This document shows positions 24,026 to 34,045 of a stretch of 62,366 nt of DNA, in pieces (position 1 is the first letter of the stretch; each line of letters begins with the position of its first letter). The translations under genes were made by a program, and so were the position numbers. Below the pieces are notes generated by a model that was given only the letters and a program-made list of their open reading frames with translations, had not been told where the DNA came from and searched no databases. This stretch comes from Bacteroidales bacterium (GTDB lineage Bacteria > Bacteroidota > Bacteroidia > Bacteroidales > JAFGHD01), in assembly GCA_016939365.1 (NCBI GenBank), contig JAFGHD010000161.1:1-62366 (forward strand), given 5' to 3'.

Positions 24026-25306
24026 CTACCAGGCAAACATGGGGAAATCCGCCATCATTTCGTTTACCTCTTTTTTCACGGTGGCAATCAGGTTTTCGTT
24101 ATCGATATCCGAGATGATCCGGTCGATAAATTCCACGATCGGGGTCATGTGTTCTTCCTTCATGCCACGGGTGGTAATGGCCGGTGTACCGATTCGAAGA
24201 CCCGAGGTCAGGAAGGGAGACCGACTGTCAAAAGGCACCATGTTTTTATTGACTGTGATATCGGCCTGCACCAGTGTATTTTCAACCTTTCTTCCGGAAA
24301 TCTCCGGGAATTTGTTTCTCAGGTCGATCAGCATCAGATGGTTGTCTGTTCCTCCGGAGATCACATGGTAACCCAGGCTGACAAAACCGGCCGCCATCAC
24401 CTCAGCGTTCTTCTTTACCTGCTTCATGTATTGGCGGTATTCCTCTGTGAGTGCTTCGCCGAAAGCCACAGCCTTGGATGCGATGACATGCTCCAGGGGA
24501 CCTCCCTGTATGCCGGGGAATACACCAGAATCGAACAATGACGACATTTTCCGGATATCTCCCTTGGGTGTGGTCTTCCCGAAAGGATTGTCAAAATCCT
24601 TACCCATGAGGATGATGCCGCCCCTTGGGCCTCTGAGTGTTTTATGAGTGGTTGAGGTGACCACATGGCAATATTCCAGTGGGTCATTGAGCAGCTTCAC
24701 TGCGATCAGACCTGCAGGATGGGCAATATCGGCCATCAGCCAGGCACCTATCTTGTCGGCAATCTCCCTCATCCGCTTGTAATCCCAGTCACGTGAATAA
24801 GCGGAAGCGCCGGCCAGTATCAGTTTCGGCTTCTCCTTCAGTGCCACCTCCTCCATCCTGTCATAATCGATCAGCCCTGTATCGGGATCCACCTGGTAGG
24901 CGATGGGATGATAGAGAATTCCGGAAGAATTTACGGGTGATCCGTGTGAAAGGTGCCCACCATGTGACAGATCCAGGCCCATGAACTTATCGCCGGGTTG
25001 CAGCAGCGTGAGGAATACGGCCATATTGGCCTGAGCTCCCGAATGAGGTTGAACATTGACCCATTCCGCTCCGAACAGCTCTTTAAGCCTGTCGATAGCC
25101 AGCTGCTCGGTCTCATCCACATGCTGGCAGCCGCCGTAGTAGCGCCGGCCCGGATAGCCCTCCGCATATTTGTTGGTCATGACCGATCCCATGGCCTTCA
25201 AAACCTGATCGCTTACAAAATTCTCGGATGCGATCAGTTCGATGCCGGTCATCTGCCTTTTCACCTCCTTTTCAAGAATTTCAAATACCAGATTGTCCCT
25301 TTTCAT
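24026..25306 (-). CDS. glyA: Serine hydroxymethyltransferase GlyA
   Basis: GlyA converts serine and tetrahydrofolate to glycine and methylene-tetrahydrofolate using pyridoxal phosphate. The 426-residue length fits bacterial enzymes. The N-terminal [26 protein letters not shown] and the PLP-lysine site [14 protein letters not shown] are intact. It is a single gene divergent from the M16 peptidase gene. TAATTTTG (25359-25352, minus strand) lies about 46 bases before the ATG and could be its -7 element. It is standard one-carbon metabolism. Confidence 0.96.
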   Translation of the reverse strand: MKRDNLVFEILEKEVKRQMTGIELIASENFVSDQVLKAMGSVMTNKYAEGYPGRRYYGGCQHVDETEQLAIDRLKELFGAEWVNVQPHSGAQANMAVFLTLLQPGDKFMGLDLSHGGHLSHGSPVNSSGILYHPIAYQVDPDTGLIDYDRMEEVALKEKPKLILAGASAYSRDWDYKRMREIADKIGAWLMADIAHPAGLIAVKLLNDPLEYCHVVTSTTHKTLRGPRGGIILMGKDFDNPFGKTTPKGDIRKMSSLFDSGVFPGIQGGPLEHVIASKAVAFGEALTEEYRQYMKQVKKNAEVMAAGFVSLGYHVISGGTDNHLMLIDLRNKFPEISGRKVENTLVQADITVNKNMVPFDSRSPFLTSGLRIGTPAITTRGMKEEHMTPIVEFIDRIISDIDNENLIATVKKEVNEMMADFPMFAW

Positions 25307-25340
25307 CTTGAGTATTTTAAAATGAAGTATTTATGCGCTA

Positions 25341-25374
25341 TTGAGATATCACAAAATTATAAATTTTATTTTTG
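25341..25374 (+). promoter_or_regulatory. Candidate promoter for the M16 peptidase operon
   Basis: TTG (25341-25343) and TATTTTTG (25367-25374) are 23 bases apart, at the long end of the accepted spacing. The ATG is 65 bases on. The region overlaps the divergent glyA -7 element. Confidence 0.4.
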
Positions 25375-25439
25375 CACTGAGTCCTGCATGAAATAATCCC
25401 CTCAGGCTGGAGTTATTTGTTTTGTAATGTTGCGGAAGA

Positions 25440-26684
25440 ATGATTGATTTTGAAAAATTCAGACTGGAGAACGGACTGACCGTGATTACCCACAGGGACA
25501 CATCCACGCCGGTGGTGGCTGTGAATATCCTTTACGATGTGGGATCCCGCGATGAGGATCCTGACAAGACAGGATTTGCACATTTATTTGAGCACCTGAT
25601 GTTTGGCGGATCGGTCAACATCCCCAAATATGATACCCCCCTGGAGGAGGCCGGTGGAGAAAACAATGCCTTTACCAACAACGACATCACCAATTACTAC
25701 CTGACCATACCCGTTCAGAACCTGGAACTGGCCTTTTGGCTGGAGTCGGACCGTATGCTTGACCTTTCCTTTTCAGATAAAAGCCTGGAAGTACAAAAAA
25801 ATGTGGTCTCAGAGGAATTCAGGCAGGTATACCTGAACCAACCCTACGGTGATTCATGGCTCATGCTCCGCCCGCTGGCCTATAAGGTACACCCTTACCA
25901 GTGGCCGACAATTGGCAGGGATATTTCACATATCACCGGAGCCACAATGCATGATGTCCGCTCCTTTTACAGAAAGTTCTATCATCCTTCAAATGCCATC
26001 CTGGCAGTTGCCGGAAACATCACCACGGAAAATATCCGCCGGCTTGCGGAGAAATGGTTTGCACCGATACCCGCCGGCAGGAAACCGTTCCGTGAGATTC
26101 CACGTGAACCCGGGCAAAAAGAACCCCGCCGGCTACATGTGGAACGAAATGTGCCTTTCGATGCCATTTACAAGGCATATCACATGTGCGCCAGAAACCA
26201 CCCCTCCTATTATTCCACCGACCTGCTGTCAGATATCCTTTCCAATGGATACTCTTCAAGACTCTATACGCGTCTGGTCAAGGAAGAGAAAATCTTCAGC
26301 GACATCAATGCCTATATCACCGGCGATATTGATAACGGACTCTTCATCATCACAGGCAAACCCTCCGGGAAGATCGGGCTGGATCAGGCTGAAATGGCCA
26401 TTTGGGAGGAGATCAGGACAATCTGCGATCAGGAACCGGATGAACGCGAATTGCAAAAGGTCAAGAACAAAATCGAATCATCGCTTGAGTTCTCAGAGAT
26501 GAATGTGCTCAATAAAGCGATGAACCTGGCATTTTCCGAATTGCTGGGGGATGCGTCGCTGATCAACCTGGAGATTGCCAAATACAAGGCCGTTACTGCA
26601 GGTGAAGTAACCGCCGTTGCCCAGGAGATATTGAAGGAGGAGAACTGTTCTTCTCTCTATTATCATTCCAACCACAAATCCTGA
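25440..26684 (+). CDS. M16 family zinc peptidase, catalytic subunit
   Basis: The 414-residue protein has the inverted zinc motif HLFEH with surrounding FAHLFEHLMFGGS near residues 48-58, and a downstream glutamate-containing ENNAFTNNDITNYY segment. This is the active half of a two-chain M16B peptidase related to processing-peptidase beta subunits. No signal peptide is seen at the start, so it acts in the cytoplasm unless exported another way. The partner gene begins two bases later. Likely role is degradation or processing of peptides. Confidence 0.88.
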   Translation: MIDFEKFRLENGLTVITHRDTSTPVVAVNILYDVGSRDEDPDKTGFAHLFEHLMFGGSVNIPKYDTPLEEAGGENNAFTNNDITNYYLTIPVQNLELAFWLESDRMLDLSFSDKSLEVQKNVVSEEFRQVYLNQPYGDSWLMLRPLAYKVHPYQWPTIGRDISHITGATMHDVRSFYRKFYHPSNAILAVAGNITTENIRRLAEKWFAPIPAGRKPFREIPREPGQKEPRRLHVERNVPFDAIYKAYHMCARNHPSYYSTDLLSDILSNGYSSRLYTRLVKEEKIFSDINAYITGDIDNGLFIITGKPSGKIGLDQAEMAIWEEIRTICDQEPDERELQKVKNKIESSLEFSEMNVLNKAMNLAFSELLGDASLINLEIAKYKAVTAGEVTAVAQEILKEENCSSLYYHSNHKS

Positions 26685-26686
26685 CT

Positions 26687-27979
26687 ATGACTGACAGGAC
26701 ACAGCCACCTGAAGTCAAAATTCTTGAAAGGATCCCCTTCATGGTTCCTGAACAGGTTTTTCTGGGGAACGGGCTTCCGGTTTACATCATCAGGGCGGGG
26801 ACCCAGGATATTTCCAAAGTCGAAATCGTTTTCAGGGCGGGATCATGGTACCAGAGCAAACCCCTTTCCGCTAAGTTTACCTCCAAAATGCTTCTGGAAG
26901 GCACACAATCATTCACTTCCAGACAAATTGCCGAGGAGATCGATTTTTTTGGCGCCCATCTGGAAACGAACAGCAACAAGGATCTTGCACAGGTCAGCCT
27001 TTTCACCCTGAACCGGTACTTTGACAAGACCATCAGCCTCATGGCCGAAGTGACCAGAAATCCTGTTTTCCCGGATGAAGAGCTGGAAGTCCTGCGTCAG
27101 AATCAAAAGCAGAAATTCATCATTAACCAGGAAAAGGTAAGGCATGTTGCCCGAAAACGATTCAATCATGCCATTTTTGGAAAAAACCATCCTTACGGGA
27201 CATTGACCGAACTGGTTCATTACGATCAGATCTGCAATAAGGACCTCATTGACTTTCACCGGTCACACTACAACCTGTCAGAGGCTTTTATCATTATGGC
27301 GGGGAGAATCGGAGATGATCATCTGGAGAGGCTCGACAGGTTTTTCGGCAGGGAGGATCGGACATCTTATAAACACCCGGGCAAAACCATTCCCGATCTG
27401 CCTGAAAACAATAAAAACCGCACGATCAACATCCGCAAGCCCGATTCACTTCAGTCTGCGATACGCATCGGCCGGCTGCTGTTCAACAAATCACATCCCG
27501 ATTACCAGAAAGTGGTCCTGGTCAGCACCATTCTCGGTGGATACTTCGATTCACGCCTGATGACGACCATTCGGGAAGAAAAGGGATATACCTATGGGAT
27601 TGGATCAGCGGTGGTTTCACTGCAGCAATCGGGATATTTCTTCATTGCATCCGAGGTGGGATCGGACGTCACGCGTCATGCCATCCGTGACATCTATTCC
27701 GAGATGGGGCGTCTCACGGAAGAACTGGTAACACCTTCTGAGCTCCGCCTGGTCAGGAACTACATGATGGGGTCGCTGATCAGGAGCATGGACGGGCCCT
27801 TTGACATTTCGGAAACCGTGAAAGGCTTGGTGCAATACGGACTCGACACGTCTTACCTGACCCGGTTCATGGAAACCATCAACAGCATCACACCGGAGGA
27901 AATACGTGACATGGCACAGACATACCTGGACCCCGGGAAAATGACAGAGCTTACTGTCGGTGATTATGAAAAGGCCTGA
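26687..27979 (+). CDS. M16 family peptidase-like protein, non-catalytic partner
   Basis: This 430-residue protein aligns with M16 folds but has no HxxEH: at the matching place it reads FTSKMLLEG. The C-terminal substrate-gripping motif is present (STILGGYFDSRLMTTIREEKGYTYGIGS), with the Arg/Tyr pair. In known bacterial M16 heterodimers one subunit binds zinc and the other supplies this pair, so the two genes should form one enzyme. It is tightly coupled to its neighbours: a two-base gap before it and overlap with the next start. Confidence 0.87.
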   Translation: MTDRTQPPEVKILERIPFMVPEQVFLGNGLPVYIIRAGTQDISKVEIVFRAGSWYQSKPLSAKFTSKMLLEGTQSFTSRQIAEEIDFFGAHLETNSNKDLAQVSLFTLNRYFDKTISLMAEVTRNPVFPDEELEVLRQNQKQKFIINQEKVRHVARKRFNHAIFGKNHPYGTLTELVHYDQICNKDLIDFHRSHYNLSEAFIIMAGRIGDDHLERLDRFFGREDRTSYKHPGKTIPDLPENNKNRTINIRKPDSLQSAIRIGRLLFNKSHPDYQKVVLVSTILGGYFDSRLMTTIREEKGYTYGIGSAVVSLQQSGYFFIASEVGSDVTRHAIRDIYSEMGRLTEELVTPSELRLVRNYMMGSLIRSMDGPFDISETVKGLVQYGLDTSYLTRFMETINSITPEEIRDMAQTYLDPGKMTELTVGDYEKA

Positions 27980-29156
27980 TCCATTTTTCAGGGCTGCCCT
28001 CTGGTTGCTTGTCATCATGCCCTTCAAGCCATGTATCCCACAGGTGGATGCAGGAGAGGACATCAGTATTTCAGGAGGTGTTCCGGTAAAGCTCACCGCC
28101 ACCTACCAGGGGTATTACGGGATACCTGTCACAGCAGAGGATGATTATTTTGTCGGACCGTTCGAGATCGGATTTCAGTTTGATTATTTCGGGGAAATCT
28201 GTTCACAGTTCGCCATTGGACCCAACGGTCTGGTAAGCTTCAATATTCCCGCCATAATAGGATTCAGCAACTGGGAGCCGAGCTCGATACCCAACAATAC
28301 CTACCCGAAGACGATCATGGGGCCGTACCAGGATCTTTTCAGCCGCCCCACCGAGCCGCATAGCAGGTATATCTATTATGCACTGACGGGTCAGGCCCCC
28401 TCCAGAAAGCTGGTGGTCGGCTGGTGCGAAGCACCTATGTTCAATTGCAGTGACCGTTTTGCCACATTCCAGATCGTCCTTCATGAAGAGGGCAACATCA
28501 TCAGCCACCACCTGAGCCGGAAACCCGAATGCGCGGCCAACTATGGTAATGCAGCCACACAGGGCCTGAATTTCGATAAGAATACCGGTGTCAATGTCCC
28601 GGGCAGAAACTGGAGCTCATGGACCGCGGAAAATGAAAGCTGGAAATTCACTCCCGACGGCACCGGAGGCTACCTGGTGAAACCTCAGGATTTCCAGCCT
28701 GAGCCAGTGGTCCCCGCAACAAGACTGGAATGGGCCTGGTACGAATCATCCTATCCGGGAGGTACGGTCGTGAGTACCGGACCTGCCCTCGTGGCGGCCC
28801 CGCTGGAGACCACTATGTATTTTGTTGAGGTGGCCCTGTGCGCAGGACTGAAATATATTGACCAGGTGACTGTCGAAGTAATTCCCGTTCCCAATGCCTT
28901 CCGTCCGGGGAGCAGCATTCCTGAAAACAGGGTATTCAGGTTATATTACGGACCCGATGCTGTGCCGGACTCCTTCACGATGAGTATATTCAACAGATGG
29001 GGGCAGATGGTCTTTTCCACAACCGATCCGGCGGAAGGATGGGATGGCACCCAGAATGGATCCCTATGTCCCGCAGGTACCTATGTTTGGGTGATCACCG
29101 CACCTGGTGACGGGGAGAAGGTGACACGTCGGGGTGTGGTTACGTTGGTACGGTGA
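27966..29156 (+). CDS. T9SS type B-sorted (gliding-motility-associated C-terminal domain) secreted protein
   Basis: The 396-residue protein ends in the type B sorting domain (VPNAFRPGSSIPEN, MSIFNRWGQMVFST, GWDGTQNGSLCPAGTYVWVI), which directs export by T9SS. The middle (PFEIGFQFDYFGEICSQFAIGPNGLVSF) resembles a beta-sandwich seen in other Bacteroidota surface proteins. The start at 27966 lies inside the end of the preceding M16 gene, so they are co-translated. A GTG two codons earlier is possible. The N-terminal hydrophobic stretch RAALWLLVIMPF is a plausible signal. Function is unknown. Confidence 0.75.
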   Translation: MKRPDPFFRAALWLLVIMPFKPCIPQVDAGEDISISGGVPVKLTATYQGYYGIPVTAEDDYFVGPFEIGFQFDYFGEICSQFAIGPNGLVSFNIPAIIGFSNWEPSSIPNNTYPKTIMGPYQDLFSRPTEPHSRYIYYALTGQAPSRKLVVGWCEAPMFNCSDRFATFQIVLHEEGNIISHHLSRKPECAANYGNAATQGLNFDKNTGVNVPGRNWSSWTAENESWKFTPDGTGGYLVKPQDFQPEPVVPATRLEWAWYESSYPGGTVVSTGPALVAAPLETTMYFVEVALCAGLKYIDQVTVEVIPVPNAFRPGSSIPENRVFRLYYGPDAVPDSFTMSIFNRWGQMVFSTTDPAEGWDGTQNGSLCPAGTYVWVITAPGDGEKVTRRGVVTLVR

Positions 29157-29235
29157 TGTCACGGTGCATATTCCGGATTCTCAACAGGTCTCAGGCAATG
29201 TTGCTTGCACCTCTCTCTGTCGGAGACAAATCCGA

Positions 29236-29784
29236 TTACTGGCCGCTGTTGTCGGTCTCAGGAACAGTTGCAGTGATATTCAGCTTCTTTTTGACCAGAG
29301 GCATGATATCATCCGAAGGTTCCGCATATAAGAGCAATCCCTCATTGCTGCTGCTGAATATGTAGGTGTAGCCGTTCTCGGCGGCAACCTCCCTGATCGC
29401 CTCCATGGCCCTGTCAATGATCGGAGTCGTAAGCTCCAGTTCCCTGTTCTGAAGATCCTCTGCAGCCTTTACTTCAAAGGCATCCATTCGCTCCCTCAGA
29501 TCGTTGATCTCCGCCTCCTTGGTCTGCCTGATGATCTCTGACATCCCTCCCTTATTGGCTTCGTAATCCATGTATTTGTTTTCCAGTTCGGTCTGCATGG
29601 CACCATATTGCTCCTGGATGGATCTGTTGTACTGCTCAAAAATCTGCCTGGCGGTATCCAGTCCCGGCATCAGGCTGTAAAGCTCGGCAAAATCAATATG
29701 TCCGAATTTGTTTTTTGGCTGTGCCTCGACAGGGGCGGCTGACAGCAGCAGGCAGATAGCAGCGAAACCTATTGCTCTGGTCAT
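29236..29784 (-). CDS. Skp/OmpH family periplasmic chaperone (second copy)
   Basis: Skp-like proteins are trimeric periplasmic chaperones that hold unfolded outer-membrane proteins. The 182-residue product has a signal peptide ending APVEAQ, the strand FGHIDFAELYSLMPG, a long coiled-coil arm (roughly residues 50-125) and the C-terminal ITATVPETDNSGQ tail. It is the last gene of the bamA cluster. A TATTTTTG -7 element at 29820-29813 suggests its own promoter as well. Confidence 0.82.
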   Translation of the reverse strand: MTRAIGFAAICLLLSAAPVEAQPKNKFGHIDFAELYSLMPGLDTARQIFEQYNRSIQEQYGAMQTELENKYMDYEANKGGMSEIIRQTKEAEINDLRERMDAFEVKAAEDLQNRELELTTPIIDRAMEAIREVAAENGYTYIFSSSNEGLLLYAEPSDDIMPLVKKKLNITATVPETDNSGQ

Positions 29785-29892
29785 ATTTTACAGGTTAAAT
29801 GATTTTGATGTGCAAAAATAATAAATATCCCTTATCCCGGCAGTTCTGTGAAAACAAGGAGATAAATATCAAACCGGATAACCGGTGGGGAT

Positions 29893-30540
29893 TTATTTAC
29901 GGATCGGACCGGGAGGATTCAGCCCTTCCCGTTCCATAGGTCTGTCTTGCTGCTGTGGCTGGGGTTGCGCCTGGCTGCCCTGATCCCTCCGTACCCGGTC
30001 TTCCCGTCTGACCGTTCCCAGAACAGCTCCCACCTTGTCAAGAACGTCGTCGCTGATATCAAATTTGGCATTGACATACAGCATGGTCAGACTGCCGGCC
30101 TTGTCAAACACGAAAGCATAGTTTTTCTCCTCGGCAATCTCCTCAATGGCATTGTATATCTTTTCCTGAATAGGCTTCACAAGCTCTTCACGCTTCTGGA
30201 AAAGGTCGCCCTCCCTGCCAAACCTCTTCTTCTGTAGTTCCCTGGCTTCATTCTCCTTCTGAATGATTTCATCCTCCCGCTTTTTCTTCAGGTCTTCGGG
30301 CAGCAGAACCGATTCCGCCTGGAACTTCCTGTACATCTCCTCAATCTCAGCAAAGATACCCTCGATTTCAGTCTGATATTCCACAGCCAGATCGTCGAGT
30401 TGATTCTGGGCATCCTCATATTCCGGGATGTTGTCGAGGATATAATCGGAATCGACATATGCATATTTCTGGGAATATGACGTCAATCCTGCACACAGAA
30501 TCAATACGAGCATTAAGGTCAGTTCTTTTGGGGTGTTCAT
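29893..30540 (-). CDS. Skp/OmpH family periplasmic chaperone (first copy)
   Basis: The 215-residue protein has a signal peptide ending LTSYSQ, the OmpH strand KYAYVDSDYILDNIPEY, a charged coiled-coil arm from about residue 40 to 120 and a Gln/Pro-rich tail (QPQPQQQDRP). The tail is longer than in the neighbouring copy. It sits between bamA and the second copy, the usual Bacteroidota arrangement, and should help deliver barrel proteins to BamA. Confidence 0.86.
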   Translation of the reverse strand: MNTPKELTLMLVLILCAGLTSYSQKYAYVDSDYILDNIPEYEDAQNQLDDLAVEYQTEIEGIFAEIEEMYRKFQAESVLLPEDLKKKREDEIIQKENEARELQKKRFGREGDLFQKREELVKPIQEKIYNAIEEIAEEKNYAFVFDKAGSLTMLYVNAKFDISDDVLDKVGAVLGTVRREDRVRRDQGSQAQPQPQQQDRPMEREGLNPPGPIRK

Positions 30541-30623
30541 CTTACAATGGTTTGGATCATATTGGAATCTTTACAAAAAAGTTGCCAAAGTATTAACTCC
30601 TCTGCCAACCGGAATATTTCATT

Positions 30624-33248
30624 TCAATCGATAGACTGGTTGATAGAAAAGTGGAATTGTCCACGATGGGCATCGGGCAATCCCGGAATCTCGTCAAAAC
30701 CATATCCCCAATCCAATCCCAGAATGCCAAACATCGGCAGGAACACCCTGACGCCCACACCTGCCGATCTTTTTACAAAAAACGGGTCGAACTCTTTGAA
30801 TTTCTTCCATGAATTGCCGGCTTCCAGAAATGAGAGCAGGTAGATTGTAGCGTTTGGGTTCAGGGAGACCGGATAGCGCAATTCGAGGGTATATTTACTG
30901 AAGATCGTACCGCCAGTGTTACTGCTTTTGTAGTAGTCAGGGGTAAGGGTTTCGTTCCCGTAACCGCGCATACCGATGATCTCCCTGCCATCCAGGTTAT
31001 TGTAACCGGACAGCCCGTCACCACCCAGATAAAACCTTTCGAACGGGGTCACGCCGATCTCCGGATTGTAATAGCCCAGAAACCCGAACTTGGCCCGGGT
31101 CATCAGTACCAGGTTGCCATGGATTTTCGTGAAATAGGAGGCATTGAATTTCCACTTATGGTACTCGATCCATTTGTACCTCTCATTCTCATCCAAAAGA
31201 TCGTAATCCTTCTCAGAGGTCAGTGAATACGGGAAGGTCATCTCAACTCCCAGGGAAACGATCGATCCGGATCGTGGGAAGATGAGCTGGTCGATGGAAT
31301 GGCGGGAAAGTGTGATATCATAGCTGAAGTTATTATAATATCCCGTTCCTGTGCCGAAGGCGAAGATCCTGGAATAATTCAACAGGTCGTAACGCTGAAG
31401 GCTGATACCCTGGTAAAGCTGGAAAAAATCGTCCGGCCAGGTCAGCCTTTTTCCCAGTCCGAAGCTCAGGCCATTGATGGTGAAGGACTGTCTGTCCGGG
31501 TCCTTTTTGTTGAGCCCGTTTGAATAGAGGGAATGATAGTAGCTGATGCTGAAGGAATTGGGCTTTTTGCCACCGAGCCATGGTTCGGTAAATGAGGCGC
31601 TGTAGCTGATGTATCCCTTTCCGTATGACTGGACCCTGAGGCTTAGTTTCTGTCCGTCACCGGTGGGAATAGGCTTCCATGAATCCTTTTTGAAGAAGTT
31701 CCGGGCCGAGAAATTGTTGAATGAGACACCCAGTGTGCCGATCACCCTACCGTATCCCCAACCTCCGGAGAGTTCGACCTGGTCGGAGGAAGTCTCCTCC
31801 ACTTCATATTCAATGTCTACGGTTCCTTCAACAGGATTGGGGGTGATCTGGGGGTTGATCTTTTCAGGATCGAAATACATCAGCTGGGCCAGTTCACGGG
31901 TGGTCCGGATGATATCGGATCTTGAGAAAAGCTGACCTGGCCGGGTACGCAATTCCCTTACGATGACATGATCGTTGGTGCGGGTATTGCCCTTTATGGT
32001 CACCTTATCGATGGTGGCCTGCTTGCCTTCATAAAGCCGTATCTCCAGATCAATGGAATCATTCTCCACCAGAACCTCAACCGGTTCGGCCGAAAAGAAC
32101 AGGTAACCGTCATTCATATACAGGGAACTGATATCGTCCTCGTTCGTATTGAAGGTCAGGTTCGAGTTGAGCCGCTCCCAGTTGTATACATCCCCTTTTC
32201 TGATCTTCAGCCTGGCCGTGAGGAATTCAGAAGAATACTTCGTATTGCCGACCCACGAAATATTCCTGAAGTAGTAACGGTCTCCTTCATCTATCGTCAT
32301 TTCGATCACCACCGATCCATCCGGATCACGGTATACCGAATCATAAGTGATCTTGGCATCCCGGAAGCCGAATTCATTATAAAGCTGAACCAGACTGATC
32401 TTGTCCTCCTCAAAATTGTCACGGATGAATTTAGACGATTTGAAAATGCGCAGTTTCACATGACGGTTCAGATAATCTCTTGCCCCTTCTGCCACATCCC
32501 TGAACCTCAATGAGAAGGCATCACCAAGGGCACGGAAGACCAGTCCCTCAAGATCACGGAATGGATCCAGCACTCCCTTTTCCCGGGTCTCCTTCATGGC
32601 TCTCTTCAGCCGGTCATCGGGCATCTTTTCGTTGCCTTCAATACGAATTTCGCCGATCCTTACCCGGTCATTCTTATGAATATCAAGTATCAGCAATACA
32701 TGGTTGACCCGTGTAGTATCAGGTACCTGACGGATATTGATCTCTGCATCAAGATAACCCTTGCCTTCGAAGTAGTCGCGTATCCTGTTTTTTGTTCTGA
32801 CCATCAGATTGTCGGTCACCACATCTCCCGAGGTCAGTTTGATTTCATCGCGGATGTTGTCGGCTTCAGATTTCTTGATGCCATTAAAGGAAAAAGCCGA
32901 AAGGCGGGGTCGTTCCTGGAGGTCAATATTTAGGAATATCCTGCTGTCTTCGATCCGTGTTGCCGAGATAATCACATTTTCAAACAAACCCTGATCCCAG
33001 AGTTTGTGGATGGCTTCTGAAATTATATCACCGGGGATCTTGATCCTGTCGCCGACACTCAACCCCGAGAGCATGATCAGGACATTGTTATCGAGGAATT
33101 TCACACCGGATACCGTGATGCCACCGATGATATACTCTTTGGGAGCAGAGTAGTCCCAATCGGGCAGTTCGTCACCAATGACGACCTGTGCCCTGACATT
33201 AACCATGAGCAACAAGGCCATTAACCCGGGACATATTAACCTGATCAT
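30624..33248 (-). CDS. bamA: Outer-membrane protein assembly factor BamA
   Basis: BamA inserts beta-barrel proteins into the outer membrane. The protein of about 874 residues has a signal peptide, a series of POTRA domains over the first 430 residues (IGGITVSGVKFLDNN, IRIEGNEKMPDD, DKVTIKGNTRTNDHVIVREL) and a C-terminal barrel. The barrel includes the substrate-site region FYLGGDGLSGYNN-LDGREIIGMRGYG. I place the start at 33248, where ATGA overlaps the uppS stop by four bases. An ATG three codons upstream is also possible. Confidence 0.93.
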   Translation of the reverse strand: MIRLICPGLMALLLMVNVRAQVVIGDELPDWDYSAPKEYIIGGITVSGVKFLDNNVLIMLSGLSVGDRIKIPGDIISEAIHKLWDQGLFENVIISATRIEDSRIFLNIDLQERPRLSAFSFNGIKKSEADNIRDEIKLTSGDVVTDNLMVRTKNRIRDYFEGKGYLDAEINIRQVPDTTRVNHVLLILDIHKNDRVRIGEIRIEGNEKMPDDRLKRAMKETREKGVLDPFRDLEGLVFRALGDAFSLRFRDVAEGARDYLNRHVKLRIFKSSKFIRDNFEEDKISLVQLYNEFGFRDAKITYDSVYRDPDGSVVIEMTIDEGDRYYFRNISWVGNTKYSSEFLTARLKIRKGDVYNWERLNSNLTFNTNEDDISSLYMNDGYLFFSAEPVEVLVENDSIDLEIRLYEGKQATIDKVTIKGNTRTNDHVIVRELRTRPGQLFSRSDIIRTTRELAQLMYFDPEKINPQITPNPVEGTVDIEYEVEETSSDQVELSGGWGYGRVIGTLGVSFNNFSARNFFKKDSWKPIPTGDGQKLSLRVQSYGKGYISYSASFTEPWLGGKKPNSFSISYYHSLYSNGLNKKDPDRQSFTINGLSFGLGKRLTWPDDFFQLYQGISLQRYDLLNYSRIFAFGTGTGYYNNFSYDITLSRHSIDQLIFPRSGSIVSLGVEMTFPYSLTSEKDYDLLDENERYKWIEYHKWKFNASYFTKIHGNLVLMTRAKFGFLGYYNPEIGVTPFERFYLGGDGLSGYNNLDGREIIGMRGYGNETLTPDYYKSSNTGGTIFSKYTLELRYPVSLNPNATIYLLSFLEAGNSWKKFKEFDPFFVKRSAGVGVRVFLPMFGILGLDWGYGFDEIPGLPDAHRGQFHFSINQSID

Positions 33249-34030
33249 CCGCGGCATGATGTCTTTACCTGTTCAGTAGTTTTGCCGAATCTTCTTTCCC
33301 TGCCCTGGAAATCAATCAATGCCTCGTAGAGGTCCTCTCTCCGGAAATCAGGCCACAGTTTGGGCGAGAAGTACAGTTCGGCATATGCAATCTGCCAGAG
33401 CAGGAAATTGCTGATTCTGTATTCCCCGCTGGTCCTGATCAGCAGCTCCGGATCCGGGAATTCTGATGTAATCAGACATTTGCGGAATAACTGCTGATCG
33501 ATATCCCGGGGATCCAGCTTCTGATCCTTTGCCATTTCTGCAATCTGCCGGACGGCCTTAATGATCTCCCACCTTGAACTGTAACTGATGGCAAGTATCA
33601 AATCCATCTGTTCATAATGAGCTGTTTCACGGATGGTATCATTGAGTTCCCGGTAGATGTGATCCGGCAGCGAGTCAAGATCACCGATGGCTTTAAGCCT
33701 GATGCGGTTTTCGTGGAGAGTTTTGGTTTCCCGGTGAATGGTCTGAACCAGCAGCCTCATGAGTGCATTGACCTCGGCCCTGGGTCTCTTCCAGTTTTCA
33801 GTTGAAAAGGCGTATAATGTCAGGTATTTGATTCCCAATTCAGCGGCTGCTTCCGCTGCTTCCCTGACGGACCTTACACCATGCCGGTGGCCATAAGTAC
33901 GCACCTTTCCACGCATACGTGCCCATCGCCCGTTTCCATCCATAATAATGGCAACGTGCTTCGGTAACAAGTCCGTATTGATCCGGTCCTTCAGGCTGAC
34001 CTCTGATGCACCAGGTGTATGGGGTATCAT
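33245..34030 (-). CDS. uppS: Isoprenyl transferase UppS (undecaprenyl diphosphate synthase)
   Basis: UppS makes the C55 lipid carrier for peptidoglycan and surface polymers by cis-addition of isopentenyl units. The 261-residue protein has the diphosphate-binding motif IIMDGNGRWARMRG, HRHGVRSVREA, the TLYAFSTENWKRP strand and the C-terminal RTSGEYRISNFLLWQ and YFSPKLWPDF. It overlaps bamA by four bases, a conserved Bacteroidota neighbourhood linking lipid carrier and envelope assembly. Confidence 0.95.
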   Translation of the reverse strand: MIPHTPGASEVSLKDRINTDLLPKHVAIIMDGNGRWARMRGKVRTYGHRHGVRSVREAAEAAAELGIKYLTLYAFSTENWKRPRAEVNALMRLLVQTIHRETKTLHENRIRLKAIGDLDSLPDHIYRELNDTIRETAHYEQMDLILAISYSSRWEIIKAVRQIAEMAKDQKLDPRDIDQQLFRKCLITSEFPDPELLIRTSGEYRISNFLLWQIAYAELYFSPKLWPDFRREDLYEALIDFQGRERRFGKTTEQVKTSCRG

Positions 34031-34045
34031 CCGCTATTTCAATGG

